From positions 1-26,589 of the IMG/VR virus record IMGVR_UViG_3300032242_000427: a stretch of DNA of 26,589 nt. One strand, written 5' to 3'. Below, piece after piece: positions 5,413 to 12,507 of this stretch. The stretch comes from a virus. A program made the position numbers and the translations under genes. The notes beneath the pieces were generated by a model. The model saw nothing but the letters and a program-made list of their open reading frames with translations. It was not told the DNA's origin and did no database searches. How positions within the stretch are numbered: the stretch's first letter is position 1; each line of letters begins with the position of its first letter.

Positions 5413-5766
5413 TTACAACTCCAAAGGATCAAATCCTAACTCGGTGGCTACCATTTTGCACCTTCTTCTAAATTCTTTACCATGATGCGCCCATTTGTAA
5501 CCTTTTAAGCGGTAAAAACTCATGTGGACACATTCATGGGCTAAGGTAGTTAAAGCGGTATAAAGGTGTCCGCAACGAGCCGATGAAATGGTAATGGTAT
5601 GTTCATAATCTCCTCCTGTATCGTGCATATATGTGCCTAACGCATCTTTGTCATCAGAAATTTCAAATTCAATTTCCTCAGGCAACGGCATTTTCCATTT
5701 AGAAAATGGATAACAACAATAAAGCGTTGAATACAAATTACGGACTATTTCGGGTGTCAATTTCAT
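5413..5766 (-). CDS. SprT-like zinc metalloprotease
   Basis: This 117-residue protein has the SprT-family zinc protease motif HECVH at 77-81 (H77 and H81 as ligands, E78 catalytic), with a third ligand probably H94 or H95 in AHHGKEF. This spacing fits the SprT/Spartan group rather than other zincins. The protein lacks the C-terminal zinc ribbon of longer SprT proteins. Eukaryotic Spartan digests DNA-protein crosslinks; what phage members do is not established. It is the last gene of the late leftward block, downstream of a metallophosphoesterase and the endolysin. Confidence 0.8.
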   Translation of the reverse strand: MKLTPEIVRNLYSTLYCCYPFSKWKMPLPEEIEFEISDDKDALGTYMHDTGGDYEHTITISSARCGHLYTALTTLAHECVHMSFYRLKGYKWAHHGKEFRRRCKMVATELGFDPLEL

Positions 5767-5785
5767 GCCATAATGCCTTTATGCG

Positions 5786-6799
5786 TTAAACGGAATGAAT
5801 TTTTCCTCTAAATTCCACCTCATCTTGTCCGCAGACTTGTACAAGTTCAGGCATAAGTAATCTACCACGATCAAATGTCAAAAGGGCAAAACCTGAACGC
5901 CAATTTTTAGGGTTGTCCTCGGTGTAATCAAGGAATTGGTCACCATTTGGATCGGCTAAGGTGCCTGTTTGGACACCATAACGGGTTCCACCATTTTCAG
6001 AAAAAGCTGGAGAATAATCGGTAAATGGCTGAACGGCTAATACATGGGTATGACCTGTAACAATATTAACTCCGCCTTGCACCGTATTGTTGTGTCCTGC
6101 GGTGTAGCCACCTTTCCATCGGTGTTTTATTACAGTATCGGTATTAATCCAATATGACCAGCAAGGTTTCCACAAAGGGAAATGGTCTTTTAGGGTAAAC
6201 CCTTGCACACCTTCATATTGTCCAATTTGGTTGGATAGGAAGGTTTCAAAACGGGCATCGTGGTTACCCAATGTCCATATTAATTCACCGCCTCTATTAG
6301 CCTTTTCAATGCCTTCTAAGTAGTATTGGCAGGCTTCCAGTTCCTCTTTAATAGTTGGGGCAGAAGCCCACGAAATTCTTGGATGTCTGCTGGCGGTAGT
6401 TCCATCAAAAGCATCGCCGTTGCATACGATTACGGAAGGTTTAAACTCTTTAATGGTTTCCAATAGGGCTTTATAGGCAGTCGTGGTTTCATCGGGGTAA
6501 AAATGGGCATCCGAAAATACAACAACCCTGCCTTTTTCCATCTCCGTTCCCCGCCTTGCATGATGACGAGTTTGCAGGAGTTTGGCTTCTACATTTTCTT
6601 TTAATTTTTTTAAATCTATTTGAGCTTTCGGTTTATTGTCCTTTGTTTCTAGGACTATTCCATTTTTGTGCTCAATATAACGCCTACGGCGCATCACGGA
6701 ACGGGCATCAATACCTAATGCTTTTGCCACCAAAGAAGGAGATTGTAATTCCTGCCAAATCCTAATAAATTCATCTTCGGGACAGGCAGGTAATGTCAT
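5786..6799 (-). CDS. Calcineurin-like metallophosphoesterase with N-terminal HTH
   Basis: The frame opens at 6853, but the ATG at 6799 overlaps the endolysin stop as TAATG and gives 337 residues, which I prefer. The metal-binding motifs of calcineurin-like phosphoesterases appear in order: SDAHF (D97 and H99), NGDAFDG (D129), GNHD (178-181), GH (H236) and GHTH (249-252). Residues about 10-45 look like a helix-turn-helix (SLVAKALGIDARSVMRRRRYI), so the protein may bind DNA or act on nucleic-acid ends. Its substrate is unknown. Its place in the late block next to lysis genes is unusual for a DNA-repair enzyme. Confidence 0.85.
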   Translation of the reverse strand: MTLPACPEDEFIRIWQELQSPSLVAKALGIDARSVMRRRRYIEHKNGIVLETKDNKPKAQIDLKKLKENVEAKLLQTRHHARRGTEMEKGRVVVFSDAHFYPDETTTAYKALLETIKEFKPSVIVCNGDAFDGTTASRHPRISWASAPTIKEELEACQYYLEGIEKANRGGELIWTLGNHDARFETFLSNQIGQYEGVQGFTLKDHFPLWKPCWSYWINTDTVIKHRWKGGYTAGHNNTVQGGVNIVTGHTHVLAVQPFTDYSPAFSENGGTRYGVQTGTLADPNGDQFLDYTEDNPKNWRSGFALLTFDRGRLLMPELVQVCGQDEVEFRGKIHSV

Positions 6800-7335
6800 T
6801 ATTTCACCATATTTAAAGAATCTTGGCGGACTTTTTCTGATCTTGCTATCCAACCATGTCCGTATATAGGATAAGTTTTTAAGCCTTCATAAAAAGTTTC
6901 TTTTGCCATTGTAAATTTTTTAATTACTTCGGCAGGGTCTTGCTGTTGAATCATTTGTAATGTGCGTGGTCCTATAACTCCATCAGGAACGCAACCAATA
7001 GCCTGTTGCAAAATCTTAACCGCACCGCCAGCTCCGTGGTTTACGGCAAAATCAAATAAACAATAATCAAGACCGCTAAGAAGTACATCACAATAAGAAG
7101 GATTCCAATATTTAATTTTATAAAAAGGAGACACTTTTTCGGGCGTTAGGGCTTGCATATCGGCACGGCTGACAGGATGCCCTAAGTATTCCTCCCAAAC
7201 GGCTTGAGTAACCCCTAAATTGGTGCAACCAGCCCTTCCATCGGGTAAATGATTGCCACTATCTCTTGGATCATCTTGAAAACCTGCTTCTTCTCCTAAC
7301 AGCAATCCCAAACTTTTTTGAAAATTATTTAACAT
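6799..7335 (-). CDS. Endolysin, GH108 type with peptidoglycan-binding domain
   Basis: This 178-residue protein resembles glycoside hydrolase family 108 phage lysozymes, which cut the glycan strands of peptidoglycan. The N-terminal catalytic region (1-95) carries LLLGEEAGFQDDPRDSG, where E16 aligns with the family's catalytic Glu in the EGG motif, followed by TNLGVTQ near 38-44. A short insert (about 28-37) separates these two parts. The C-terminal half (95-178) has FDFAVNHG and VPDGVIGPRT, typical of the type 3 peptidoglycan-binding domain. No signal peptide is visible, so export depends on a holin. It overlaps the Rz-like gene by 11 bases. Confidence 0.88.
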   Translation of the reverse strand: MLNNFQKSLGLLLGEEAGFQDDPRDSGNHLPDGRAGCTNLGVTQAVWEEYLGHPVSRADMQALTPEKVSPFYKIKYWNPSYCDVLLSGLDYCLFDFAVNHGAGGAVKILQQAIGCVPDGVIGPRTLQMIQQQDPAEVIKKFTMAKETFYEGLKTYPIYGHGWIARSEKVRQDSLNMVK

Positions 7336-7738
7336 TTATACCTATTTGTTCATTAATCCACTTTTGTAGCTCAATTAATTGGAGGGTTGTTTCTGAGCAT
7401 TGTCCAGCAAGAATTGAGTAGGCGGAGGTTGCATCAGCGAGGGATTTGGCTGAGGAAATGGTGGGCAAGGTACTGCTACTGGATTTGCGCACCCCGTTAG
7501 CATAATACTGGCGTAACAAAGCCAATTTCGCATCATATTCATCTTGAATTCCTTTGTTTACAAGAGCTTGCTGTTGTTTTTCAGATTCTACTTTAGCTTC
7601 CTGTTGTTTTGCTAGCGTTTCAACTTCATTTTTGTAATTAATGTAGTTTTTATGCTCATAACTGCCATAACCAAAACCAGCAACGGCAATTAGGATCAAT
7701 CCAGCATAAATATAGGTGCTAATAGGTAATGGAAACAT
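7325..7738 (-). CDS. Rz: Rz-like inner-membrane spanin subunit
   Basis: This 137-residue protein has one N-terminal membrane helix (about 8-27) followed by a long charged coiled coil (about 28-85) and a Ser/Ala-rich C-terminal part. That is the layout of an inner-membrane spanin, which links to an outer-membrane lipoprotein and fuses the two membranes in the last step of lysis. The call is strengthened by a complete Rz1-type lipoprotein gene embedded in another frame at 7375-7542, and by the endolysin immediately downstream. Sequence similarity to lambda Rz itself is low, as is usual for these proteins. Confidence 0.82.
   Translation of the reverse strand: MFPLPISTYIYAGLILIAVAGFGYGSYEHKNYINYKNEVETLAKQQEAKVESEKQQQALVNKGIQDEYDAKLALLRQYYANGVRKSSSSTLPTISSAKSLADATSAYSILAGQCSETTLQLIELQKWINEQIGINVK
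7375..7542 (-). CDS. Rz1: Embedded Rz1-like outer-membrane lipoprotein spanin
   Basis: This 55-residue frame lies wholly inside the Rz-like gene in the +1 frame. It begins MNMMRNWLCYASIMLTGC, a short signal peptide ending in the lipobox L-T-G-C (C18 to be lipidated). The mature part is very rich in proline (PCPPFPQPNP, QPPPT), as Rz1 proteins are. AAAGGA stands seven bases before the ATG and an in-frame TAA lies just upstream, fixing the start. The mature protein would be about 38 residues, anchored in the outer membrane and bound to the Rz C-terminus across the periplasm. Lipobox, proline content, ribosome site and nesting together make this a strong call despite its size. Confidence 0.85.
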   Translation of the reverse strand: MNMMRNWLCYASIMLTGCANPVAVPCPPFPQPNPSLMQPPPTQFLLDNAQKQPSN

Positions 7739-7959
7739 TATTGTGGCTCCGTGTCTTTTTTCATCATTACGGATGCACCGCCAGCTCCCGATACTATACC
7801 GAGAGATTCCGCAAGCTCACGGAGACTGACAGCAGTATGAAATACTTGATAACCTGCCAAACAAATGATAGCAATAACACCAAAAAGCCAAGTAACCCGA
7901 CCAATGTCATAGGTTTCATTATCTTTTCCCGTTAATAAATGTTTGAAAAATTCTTTCAT
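7738..7959 (-). CDS. Single-pass membrane protein of lysis cassette, holin candidate
   Basis: This 73-residue protein has an N-terminal polar stretch (MKEFFKHLLTGKDNETYD), one membrane helix at about 22-42 and a C-terminal part with a second moderately hydrophobic Gly/Ala-rich segment (SLGIVSGAGGASVMM). It ends TAATG into the Rz gene and starts with an ATGA overlap from the 77-residue gene. Small membrane proteins just upstream of endolysin and spanins are usually holins or holin partners. I cannot tell which of the two adjacent membrane proteins makes the hole. Confidence 0.6.
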   Translation of the reverse strand: MKEFFKHLLTGKDNETYDIGRVTWLFGVIAIICLAGYQVFHTAVSLRELAESLGIVSGAGGASVMMKKDTEPQ

Positions 7960-8189
7960 TTATCAGCTTTTTGATCTAATTTATCAAGAATACGCTGTAA
8001 AGTTGCTTCTAATTTGTCAAATTTAACTTCTAAATCTACCTTACGAACATAATTCATAGGTAAATCCACTTCAATTTTTTGCACGGATACTTTGAGTTTA
8101 TCTACGGAATCCCAAATTTGTTTACACCACCAACCGATAGCGACAAAAATGGCAGAGCCAATAAAATTAATAACTGGTTGCCATTCCAT
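7956..8189 (-). CDS. Membrane protein with coiled coil, holin-like
   Basis: This 77-residue protein has one membrane helix near residues 6-24 (INFIGSAIFVAIGWW) and a long charged helix afterwards (about 28-75) with heptad-like hydrophobic spacing. The pattern resembles small phage lysis proteins of the XhlA/holin-accessory type. It overlaps the next membrane gene by ATGA. In the order of transcription it comes first of the lysis membrane proteins. It may be the holin, an antiholin or a membrane anchor for lysis; the sequence does not decide. Confidence 0.58.
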   Translation of the reverse strand: MEWQPVINFIGSAIFVAIGWWCKQIWDSVDKLKVSVQKIEVDLPMNYVRKVDLEVKFDKLEATLQRILDKLDQKADK

Positions 8190-8192
8190 GGC

Positions 8193-8345
8193 TTACTCCT
8201 TAACTTCCTCGGGTTTTGGCACTTGTGGCTCACCCTGAGATTTGATTTTAACCATAAGCTGAAAAGCTCCCGATTTGCTCGGTAAATCTCCCAAACTCTC
8301 TAAAATAAAATTAACTTCTTCAATTTCTAAATCTAGCTTAATCAT
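8193..8345 (-). CDS. Small conserved-type phage protein, 50 aa
   Basis: This 50-residue frame starts MIKLDLEIEEVNFILESLGD and ends QVPKPEEVKE. It has a strong AAGGA ribosome site, sits between the last fibre gene and the lysis genes, and its stop is three bases from the next start. The pattern of an amphipathic N-terminal segment, E-V-N-x-I-L, then LPSKSGAFQLMVKIKSQGEPQ is one I associate with small proteins found near tail-fibre and lysis genes in environmental phages. Function is unknown; a fibre-related role is possible from position. Confidence 0.65.
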   Translation of the reverse strand: MIKLDLEIEEVNFILESLGDLPSKSGAFQLMVKIKSQGEPQVPKPEEVKE

Positions 8346-8355
8346 GTCTTTTCCT

Positions 8356-9312
8356 TTATAAAATAACCCAACGGCAACCGCTAGGAACTGTTACTGCTTT
8401 ACCTGTTGCTACTGTTATTGGTCCTACTGACATAGCGTTATCGCCACTAGGAATTGTATAACTATTAGATATAGTTTTGCTATTCAAAATTAAACCATTT
8501 GATGCCTGTATTGCTGGTGCGGACATTTCACCCGTAGATGGGTTGATATTAAATGATGTATTGATGTTTTCTGATGTAATAGTTCCACTTGTTGCTGATG
8601 TAAATGGAATATTAAAAGCACTATTTGTAGTGCTGGAAGAAATAGTGATACCTGCGGTAACAGTTGTCCATGAGGTATTTGTTCCATCCGTTGTCAGATA
8701 TTTACCACTATTTCCTGTTTGACTAGGAGCTAAAGCATTAAAAGCGGCATTTGCGGTCGTTTGTCCTGTGCCACCATTAGCTATATTAAGCGTTCCAGCC
8801 AAAGTAATAGCACCAGTAGTGGCTGTGGAAGGAGTTAATCCTGTTGTTCCTGCGGAGAATGTAGTTACACCGCCAGCCGATCCACTTGATGCGGCAGTAA
8901 TCCTGCCTTGTGCATCTACTGTGATATTGGTGTTGGTATAGCTACCTGCGGTTACTGCTGTATTGGCAAGGGCTATTGTTACGGCTGATGAACCATTATA
9001 GGAGCTACCGCTAAGACCTGTTCCAATGGTTAAAGCATTAGCAACACTACCTACACCCGTTACCGAGCTAGGCGCAAGGTTTACCCAATTGGTTCCGTTG
9101 TAGCTCAGTAAATTAGCCGAGGCTGGAGAAGTTAAAGCAACATCGCCTAATGCGGATAAATTGCCAGCTCCGATTTGAACAACAGCAGTCCCGTTGTTAA
9201 TAAATATCTTTTTATCCGCCATATTAACTCCCAATTCACCTGAGGTGAGATTGGAAGTTGTAGGCGTATTGTTAGCGGTATTTGACCGCTTTGGTTTTAT
9301 TACATTAGCCAT
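8356..9312 (-). CDS. Tail fibre-like protein, 318 aa
   Basis: This 318-residue protein has the low-complexity Gly/Ser/Thr/Asn-rich beta sequence of phage tail fibres. It starts with a short basic head (ANVIKPKRSNTANN) typical of fibre N-termini and contains a repeat module near 90-140 (TIGTGLSGSSYNGSSAVTIALANTAVTAGSY, given here in parts). It also contains ANGGTGQTTANAAFNAL, a common fibre linker. The C-terminus has NSYTIPSGDNAMSVGPITV and VPSGCRWVIL, almost the same as the end of the 155-residue protein at 14351-14818. It is the last of the fibre genes in the direction of transcription. Confidence 0.78.
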   Translation of the reverse strand: MANVIKPKRSNTANNTPTTSNLTSGELGVNMADKKIFINNGTAVVQIGAGNLSALGDVALTSPASANLLSYNGTNWVNLAPSSVTGVGSVANALTIGTGLSGSSYNGSSAVTIALANTAVTAGSYTNTNITVDAQGRITAASSGSAGGVTTFSAGTTGLTPSTATTGAITLAGTLNIANGGTGQTTANAAFNALAPSQTGNSGKYLTTDGTNTSWTTVTAGITISSSTTNSAFNIPFTSATSGTITSENINTSFNINPSTGEMSAPAIQASNGLILNSKTISNSYTIPSGDNAMSVGPITVATGKAVTVPSGCRWVIL

Positions 9313-9328
9313 TTGGCATCCCTATATT

Positions 9329-9340
9329 TGCTATATAGCA
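9329..9340. repeat. 12-base palindrome between two fibre genes
   Basis: TGCTATATAGCA is a perfect palindrome in the 38-base gap between the 454- and 318-residue fibre genes, flanked by CCC and GGG that could extend it imperfectly. It may form an RNA hairpin in the leftward message. No T-run follows, so it is not a clear terminator. Confidence 0.3.
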
Positions 9341-9350
9341 GGGTTAAAAA

Positions 9351-10715
9351 TTAGAATGTTCCACCATCCACATTAATTGTATATTGAGAGGCACTTGTAA
9401 TTTGACCTTGTGCATTAACTGCAATTTGCATTGTAGTTGTGCCATCGGTAGTCCCGTATGTTCCTGCGGTAACTGCCGTATTAGCCAAAGCAACAGTAAC
9501 TGCGCTTGATCCGTTATAGCTTGTGCCACTTAAACCAGTTCCGATTGTCAAAGCAAATAGGCTATTTCCTAATGCCACGCCCGAAATGGTCGAATTGGTT
9601 AATCCGCTATTAGGAATGGTTGAATTAATTTGGCTAGGAGCAATACTAATTGATTGTGCAGATAACGCTGTAAGCTGACCTTGTGCGTTTACTGTTGCAC
9701 TTAATGACTGGCTTGCGCTTCCATAAGAACCAGCGGTAACGGCAGTATTTGTAATGCTAAATACTCCGCCTGATAAAGATAAGCCTGTGCCTGCGGTATA
9801 AGTTCCTGCACCGCTAAACTGAGCCCAAGTTACAGGGGTTGTTCCTAATGTGCCTCCCGGATCAACGGTACATACCCAACCAGTATCGGACTGAGTTGTC
9901 CCTTTTTCCACAAATACAAATGCGGAAACCAATTCATTCCATGTTGCCGCATCGGAAGTTCTTGTCCAAACTGTTGTCTGAACATTATAAATACCGTTGG
10001 CAGAAGGGGCGGCTTGGTTTTTTACCAATACTCGGTCTCCAGCCACAACTGTTACTCCGTCAATGGTTTGACCGCCAACCAATGTAATAGTAGTAGTTGT
10101 AGCGGCTACAACGGCAGATTTAACATTCAAGCCTTGTGCAACGCTGTCCACATAATTTTTAGTGGCGGCATCTTGCGCATTAATTGGATCAGATAAAGAG
10201 GTAATTTTGTAATTACCAAAAGAAACATCACCAGTAGGTGCAGATAAGTCGCTAATGGAAGCTACCGCACCTGCTGTGGCACGACCTTTAGCATCTACTG
10301 TAATCTTGGTATAAGTGCCTGCGGTAACGCCTGTATTGGATAATGTGCCTGTTCCAGTTACATTGGATGTTCCGTCAAAAGAACCTGATGTATAAGCAAG
10401 GTCTCCAGTAATGGAAATGGTGCGACCAGTAGCCAAAGCCGTAGCCGTTCCAGCCAAACCTGTAATAGAACCGCTAATAGTGGAGCTAAAGGTTTTTGTT
10501 CCGCCAATAGTCTGAGCAGAGGTTAAATCTACAAATGCGCCATTACCAGCAATAGGAATAATAGAGGTAGCAGAACCGCCTGTGCCACCTGTGCCTGTTC
10601 CGTAATACAGAATATTAGTCTGTTCATTGAACGCCATTTCAGCGTTTGCCAATGAAGAAGGAGCACCAGCACCACCGCCATTAGCCCGTCTTTTGATTCG
10701 TATGGTATTGCTCAT
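9351..10715 (-). CDS. Tail fibre-like protein, 454 aa
   Basis: This is the largest of the fibre-type proteins after the tip protein. It begins with a basic segment (NTIRIKRRANGG) and an AEMAFNEQTNILYYGTGTG block that looks like a fibre attachment domain. It then carries several copies of a module built around T-A-G-S/T-Y followed by V-D/N-A-Q/K-G (near 125-145, 325-350 and 420-445). A central domain at about 180-300 contains INAQDAATKNYVDS and VAGDRVLVKNQ, known from other phage fibres. It ends IDGGTF-like (NVDGGTF), matching the DGGNF end of the neighbouring 104-residue protein. Receptor binding is a likely role. Confidence 0.78.
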   Translation of the reverse strand: MSNTIRIKRRANGGGAGAPSSLANAEMAFNEQTNILYYGTGTGGTGGSATSIIPIAGNGAFVDLTSAQTIGGTKTFSSTISGSITGLAGTATALATGRTISITGDLAYTSGSFDGTSNVTGTGTLSNTGVTAGTYTKITVDAKGRATAGAVASISDLSAPTGDVSFGNYKITSLSDPINAQDAATKNYVDSVAQGLNVKSAVVAATTTTITLVGGQTIDGVTVVAGDRVLVKNQAAPSANGIYNVQTTVWTRTSDAATWNELVSAFVFVEKGTTQSDTGWVCTVDPGGTLGTTPVTWAQFSGAGTYTAGTGLSLSGGVFSITNTAVTAGSYGSASQSLSATVNAQGQLTALSAQSISIAPSQINSTIPNSGLTNSTISGVALGNSLFALTIGTGLSGTSYNGSSAVTVALANTAVTAGTYGTTDGTTTMQIAVNAQGQITSASQYTINVDGGTF

Positions 10716-10724
10716 TTAATGCTC

Positions 10725-11039
10725 CTAAAAGTTTCCGCCATCGGCTATTTCAAGTTGATTTACATTTATCCATTCGTTACTAACAAACATAAGCGCATCA
10801 AAGTTTTGCGCTCCAGTAATAATAACTGGATAACCACCAATATCTGTTCCGCCACTTGGTCCTTGTGGTCCTGCTGGTCCTTGTGGTCCTATTAATCCTC
10901 TGTCAATGGTAACTTCCGTCTTACCGACTGGAGTAACCTCGACATTTATATTATTTTGTTGAGTAACTGATACATCGGTAGCATTAACCGAAACCGCTAT
11001 ATCGTTTACAGTTCCTTTGGTAATGGATAAGGTTGCCAT
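10725..11039 (-). CDS. Small tail protein with collagen-like repeats
   Basis: This 104-residue protein has a beta-rich N-terminal part (1-48) and then a short run of Gly-x-x triplets, GPQGPAGPQGPSG near 51-63, a collagen-like trimerising segment frequent in phage fibres. The C-terminal part ends DGGNF, shared in form with the end of the adjacent 454-residue fibre. It is probably a trimeric connector or short fibre. It lies one base from the next gene in the leftward fibre operon. Confidence 0.72.
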   Translation of the reverse strand: MATLSITKGTVNDIAVSVNATDVSVTQQNNINVEVTPVGKTEVTIDRGLIGPQGPAGPQGPSGGTDIGGYPVIITGAQNFDALMFVSNEWINVNQLEIADGGNF

Positions 11040-11040
11040 A

Positions 11041-11520
11041 TCAATTTACCACTCCATCTGATCTAACAAGATACAAAAGGAAAATAATCGAATCTTGGGC
11101 TGGATTTGAGCCTACGGCAGGAAATCCAACTTTAATGCGACCACTAAATGCAACAGGATTATCGGCTGAAATATTGAGTTGAGGATCAGTAGAAATGACA
11201 TTCCAAGCGGTTTCGTCAATAACTAAGGTAAATAGTCCATTGGCATTATCTCGGTTTGTAATAGTCAAACTTACTGGAGCAGGTTCGGGAACATAATCGG
11301 CAATATCAAAGGACAAGCCATAGCGAGTATCTTGAAGGTTAGATACATTCCTGCGAATAATTTGGGCATTAATGGTGGCTCCTGTTAAATCAACTGGAAC
11401 GCCATTGGAGGAAAATACTAAATTCCAAAAGGTTTTTTGACCATATACTAATTCGCCAGCAATACATGGATTGTCAAATCCGCTGACCTGCGTAATGGTA
11501 TTTTTGCTAAATAATGCCAT
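11041..11520 (-). CDS. Tail/baseplate structural protein, 159 aa
   Basis: This 159-residue protein looks like a beta-sandwich structural domain similar in pattern to the N-terminal domain of baseplate proteins that bind fibres (BppU-like). It contains TFWNLVFSSNGVPVDLTGATINAQIIRR, given here across residues 30-57, and later FTLVIDETAW and FSGRIKVGFP. Such domains often attach receptor-binding proteins to the tail tip. Position within the fibre group agrees. The ribosome site is GGGA before the ATG. The 85-base gap upstream (11521-11605) holds no gene that I can support. Confidence 0.6.
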   Translation of the reverse strand: MALFSKNTITQVSGFDNPCIAGELVYGQKTFWNLVFSSNGVPVDLTGATINAQIIRRNVSNLQDTRYGLSFDIADYVPEPAPVSLTITNRDNANGLFTLVIDETAWNVISTDPQLNISADNPVAFSGRIKVGFPAVGSNPAQDSIIFLLYLVRSDGVVN

Positions 11521-11605
11521 GATTTATCCCAATTCTCGGTTTTCAGCACTAGGCACTCCCAGTAGCCGCTAATCATGTCTTATTTTATGTATTTATTGTA
11601 TCAAA

Positions 11606-11854
11606 TTATCCTACTAAAGCAGTAATTTCCGCATCTGTTAGACCTAATTTAGCTAATTTATCCAATGCGGAAGCCTTTGCATCTTTAGCAATTTGTTCCT
11701 TTTGAGCATCTAAGGCTTGTAATTCAATTAATTTGGCTTGTGCCTGCTCCATATCATAAGGAACTTCCTTTTCATTAGCGTCATAGGCTATATCGCCACG
11801 AATGGTAACAATAGAGGGATTAATAGCAAAAATGGCTGTATATAAATTAATCAT
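11606..11854 (-). CDS. Fibre-associated protein, possible assembly chaperone
   Basis: This 82-residue protein begins [20 protein letters not shown], a pattern I associate with small proteins encoded beside phage tail fibres, followed by DIAYDANEKEVPYD. The second half is a helix rich in Ala, Lys and Gln and ends in LDKLGLT-like (LAKLGLTDAEITALVG). Similar C-terminal ends occur in fibre assembly or chaperone-like proteins. It overlaps the upstream fibre-type gene by ATGA. The chaperone role is inference from position. Confidence 0.6.
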   Translation of the reverse strand: MINLYTAIFAINPSIVTIRGDIAYDANEKEVPYDMEQAQAKLIELQALDAQKEQIAKDAKASALDKLAKLGLTDAEITALVG

Positions 11855-12342
11855 GAAGCTACCTCTAAAATAGTCAAATAGGAATTGGAATTATCTCCTG
11901 TTACCGTTACATATGATCCATAGGAACTTCTAACTTGTATGCTATAAGTTGTTGAGGATGTTGTGGATGGAGAATCTAAATATTGCAAACTTGCCGTAAA
12001 ATAATTTGCTCCTCCTGATACTGTGTAACCTACCGTTGTTGAACCAGTTGTTGTAATAATTGATCCATTCCTTGCGATTCCTAATGACATTCCTTTTGCA
12101 GAGGCATCAACATAACATTCAGGAATCCACGCAATAATTAAAATTTTGCTAGTTGAGCGAGAAGGTGTAATTGTTGCAGAAAGACCAATATTAACAAACG
12201 AAGTGCTATTTGTTTGAAATCCAGTAGTCGCAACTGCACTTAATGCTTGATAAACTTTAGATGCACTAGGTTGAGTTGTAGATGCTGTTCCTGCCTGTGT
12301 AGGAAAAGTAATGCCATTTGTTCCATCTAAAATAATGCTCAT
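11851..12342 (-). CDS. Tail adhesin-like protein, 163 aa
   Basis: This 163-residue protein starts [18 protein letters not shown], a common beginning of phage tail and receptor-binding proteins. The rest (about 35-163) is a single beta-rich domain with [14 protein letters not shown], an [12 protein letters not shown] strand pair and a C-terminal [11 protein letters not shown], as in short adhesin domains on environmental phage tails. It overlaps both neighbours by ATGA. It probably forms a trimer at the fibre tip. Confidence 0.7.
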   Translation of the reverse strand: MSIILDGTNGITFPTQAGTASTTQPSASKVYQALSAVATTGFQTNSTSFVNIGLSATITPSRSTSKILIIAWIPECYVDASAKGMSLGIARNGSIITTTGSTTVGYTVSGGANYFTASLQYLDSPSTTSSTTYSIQVRSSYGSYVTVTGDNSNSYLTILEVAS

Positions 12343-12506
12343 GCTTTCACCTCATCGGCTGGTAATGGAGTTCCACCTTCTGCAAGGAACTTTAAATATT
12401 GCTGATAATCAACATTGTCAGGGTCAAATGGGATGCAAGCACCATCTGTTGTGCGGATTACACAATTTGCAAGTGTACCATCAAAGTTTTTACATAATTT
12501 ATACAT
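12339..12506 (-). CDS. Small fibre-associated protein, 55 aa
   Basis: The open frame reaches a GTG at 12521, but the ATG at 12506 has GGAA eight bases upstream and follows directly on the TAA of the preceding gene, so I prefer 55 residues. The protein begins [11 protein letters not shown] and contains [30 protein letters not shown]. Small proteins with this I-P-F-D-P-x-N-x-D-Y-Q-x-Y-L-x-W/F-L pattern recur between fibre genes of tailed phages. Their role is not known; fibre assembly or a small structural part are both possible. Confidence 0.68.
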   Translation of the reverse strand: MYKLCKNFDGTLANCVIRTTDGACIPFDPDNVDYQQYLKFLAEGGTPLPADEVKA

Positions 12507-12507
12507 A

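Noticed and set aside
5383-5414. TTACTA ... TAGTAA inverted repeat as a bidirectional terminator between convergent genes.
   Set aside because: Six-base AT arms with a loop of about 20 bases and no T-run would not be stable.
11445-11576. Short leftward frame of about 43 codons starting in the gap at 11521-11605 (MISGYWECLVLK).
   Set aside because: More than half of it overlaps the 159-residue gene in another frame, and there is no ribosome site at its start.
11521-11605. Promoter-like AT-rich segment (TACAAT on the minus strand) in the 85-base gap.
   Set aside because: No -35 box at acceptable spacing; the best candidate has three of six matches with a 19-base spacer.
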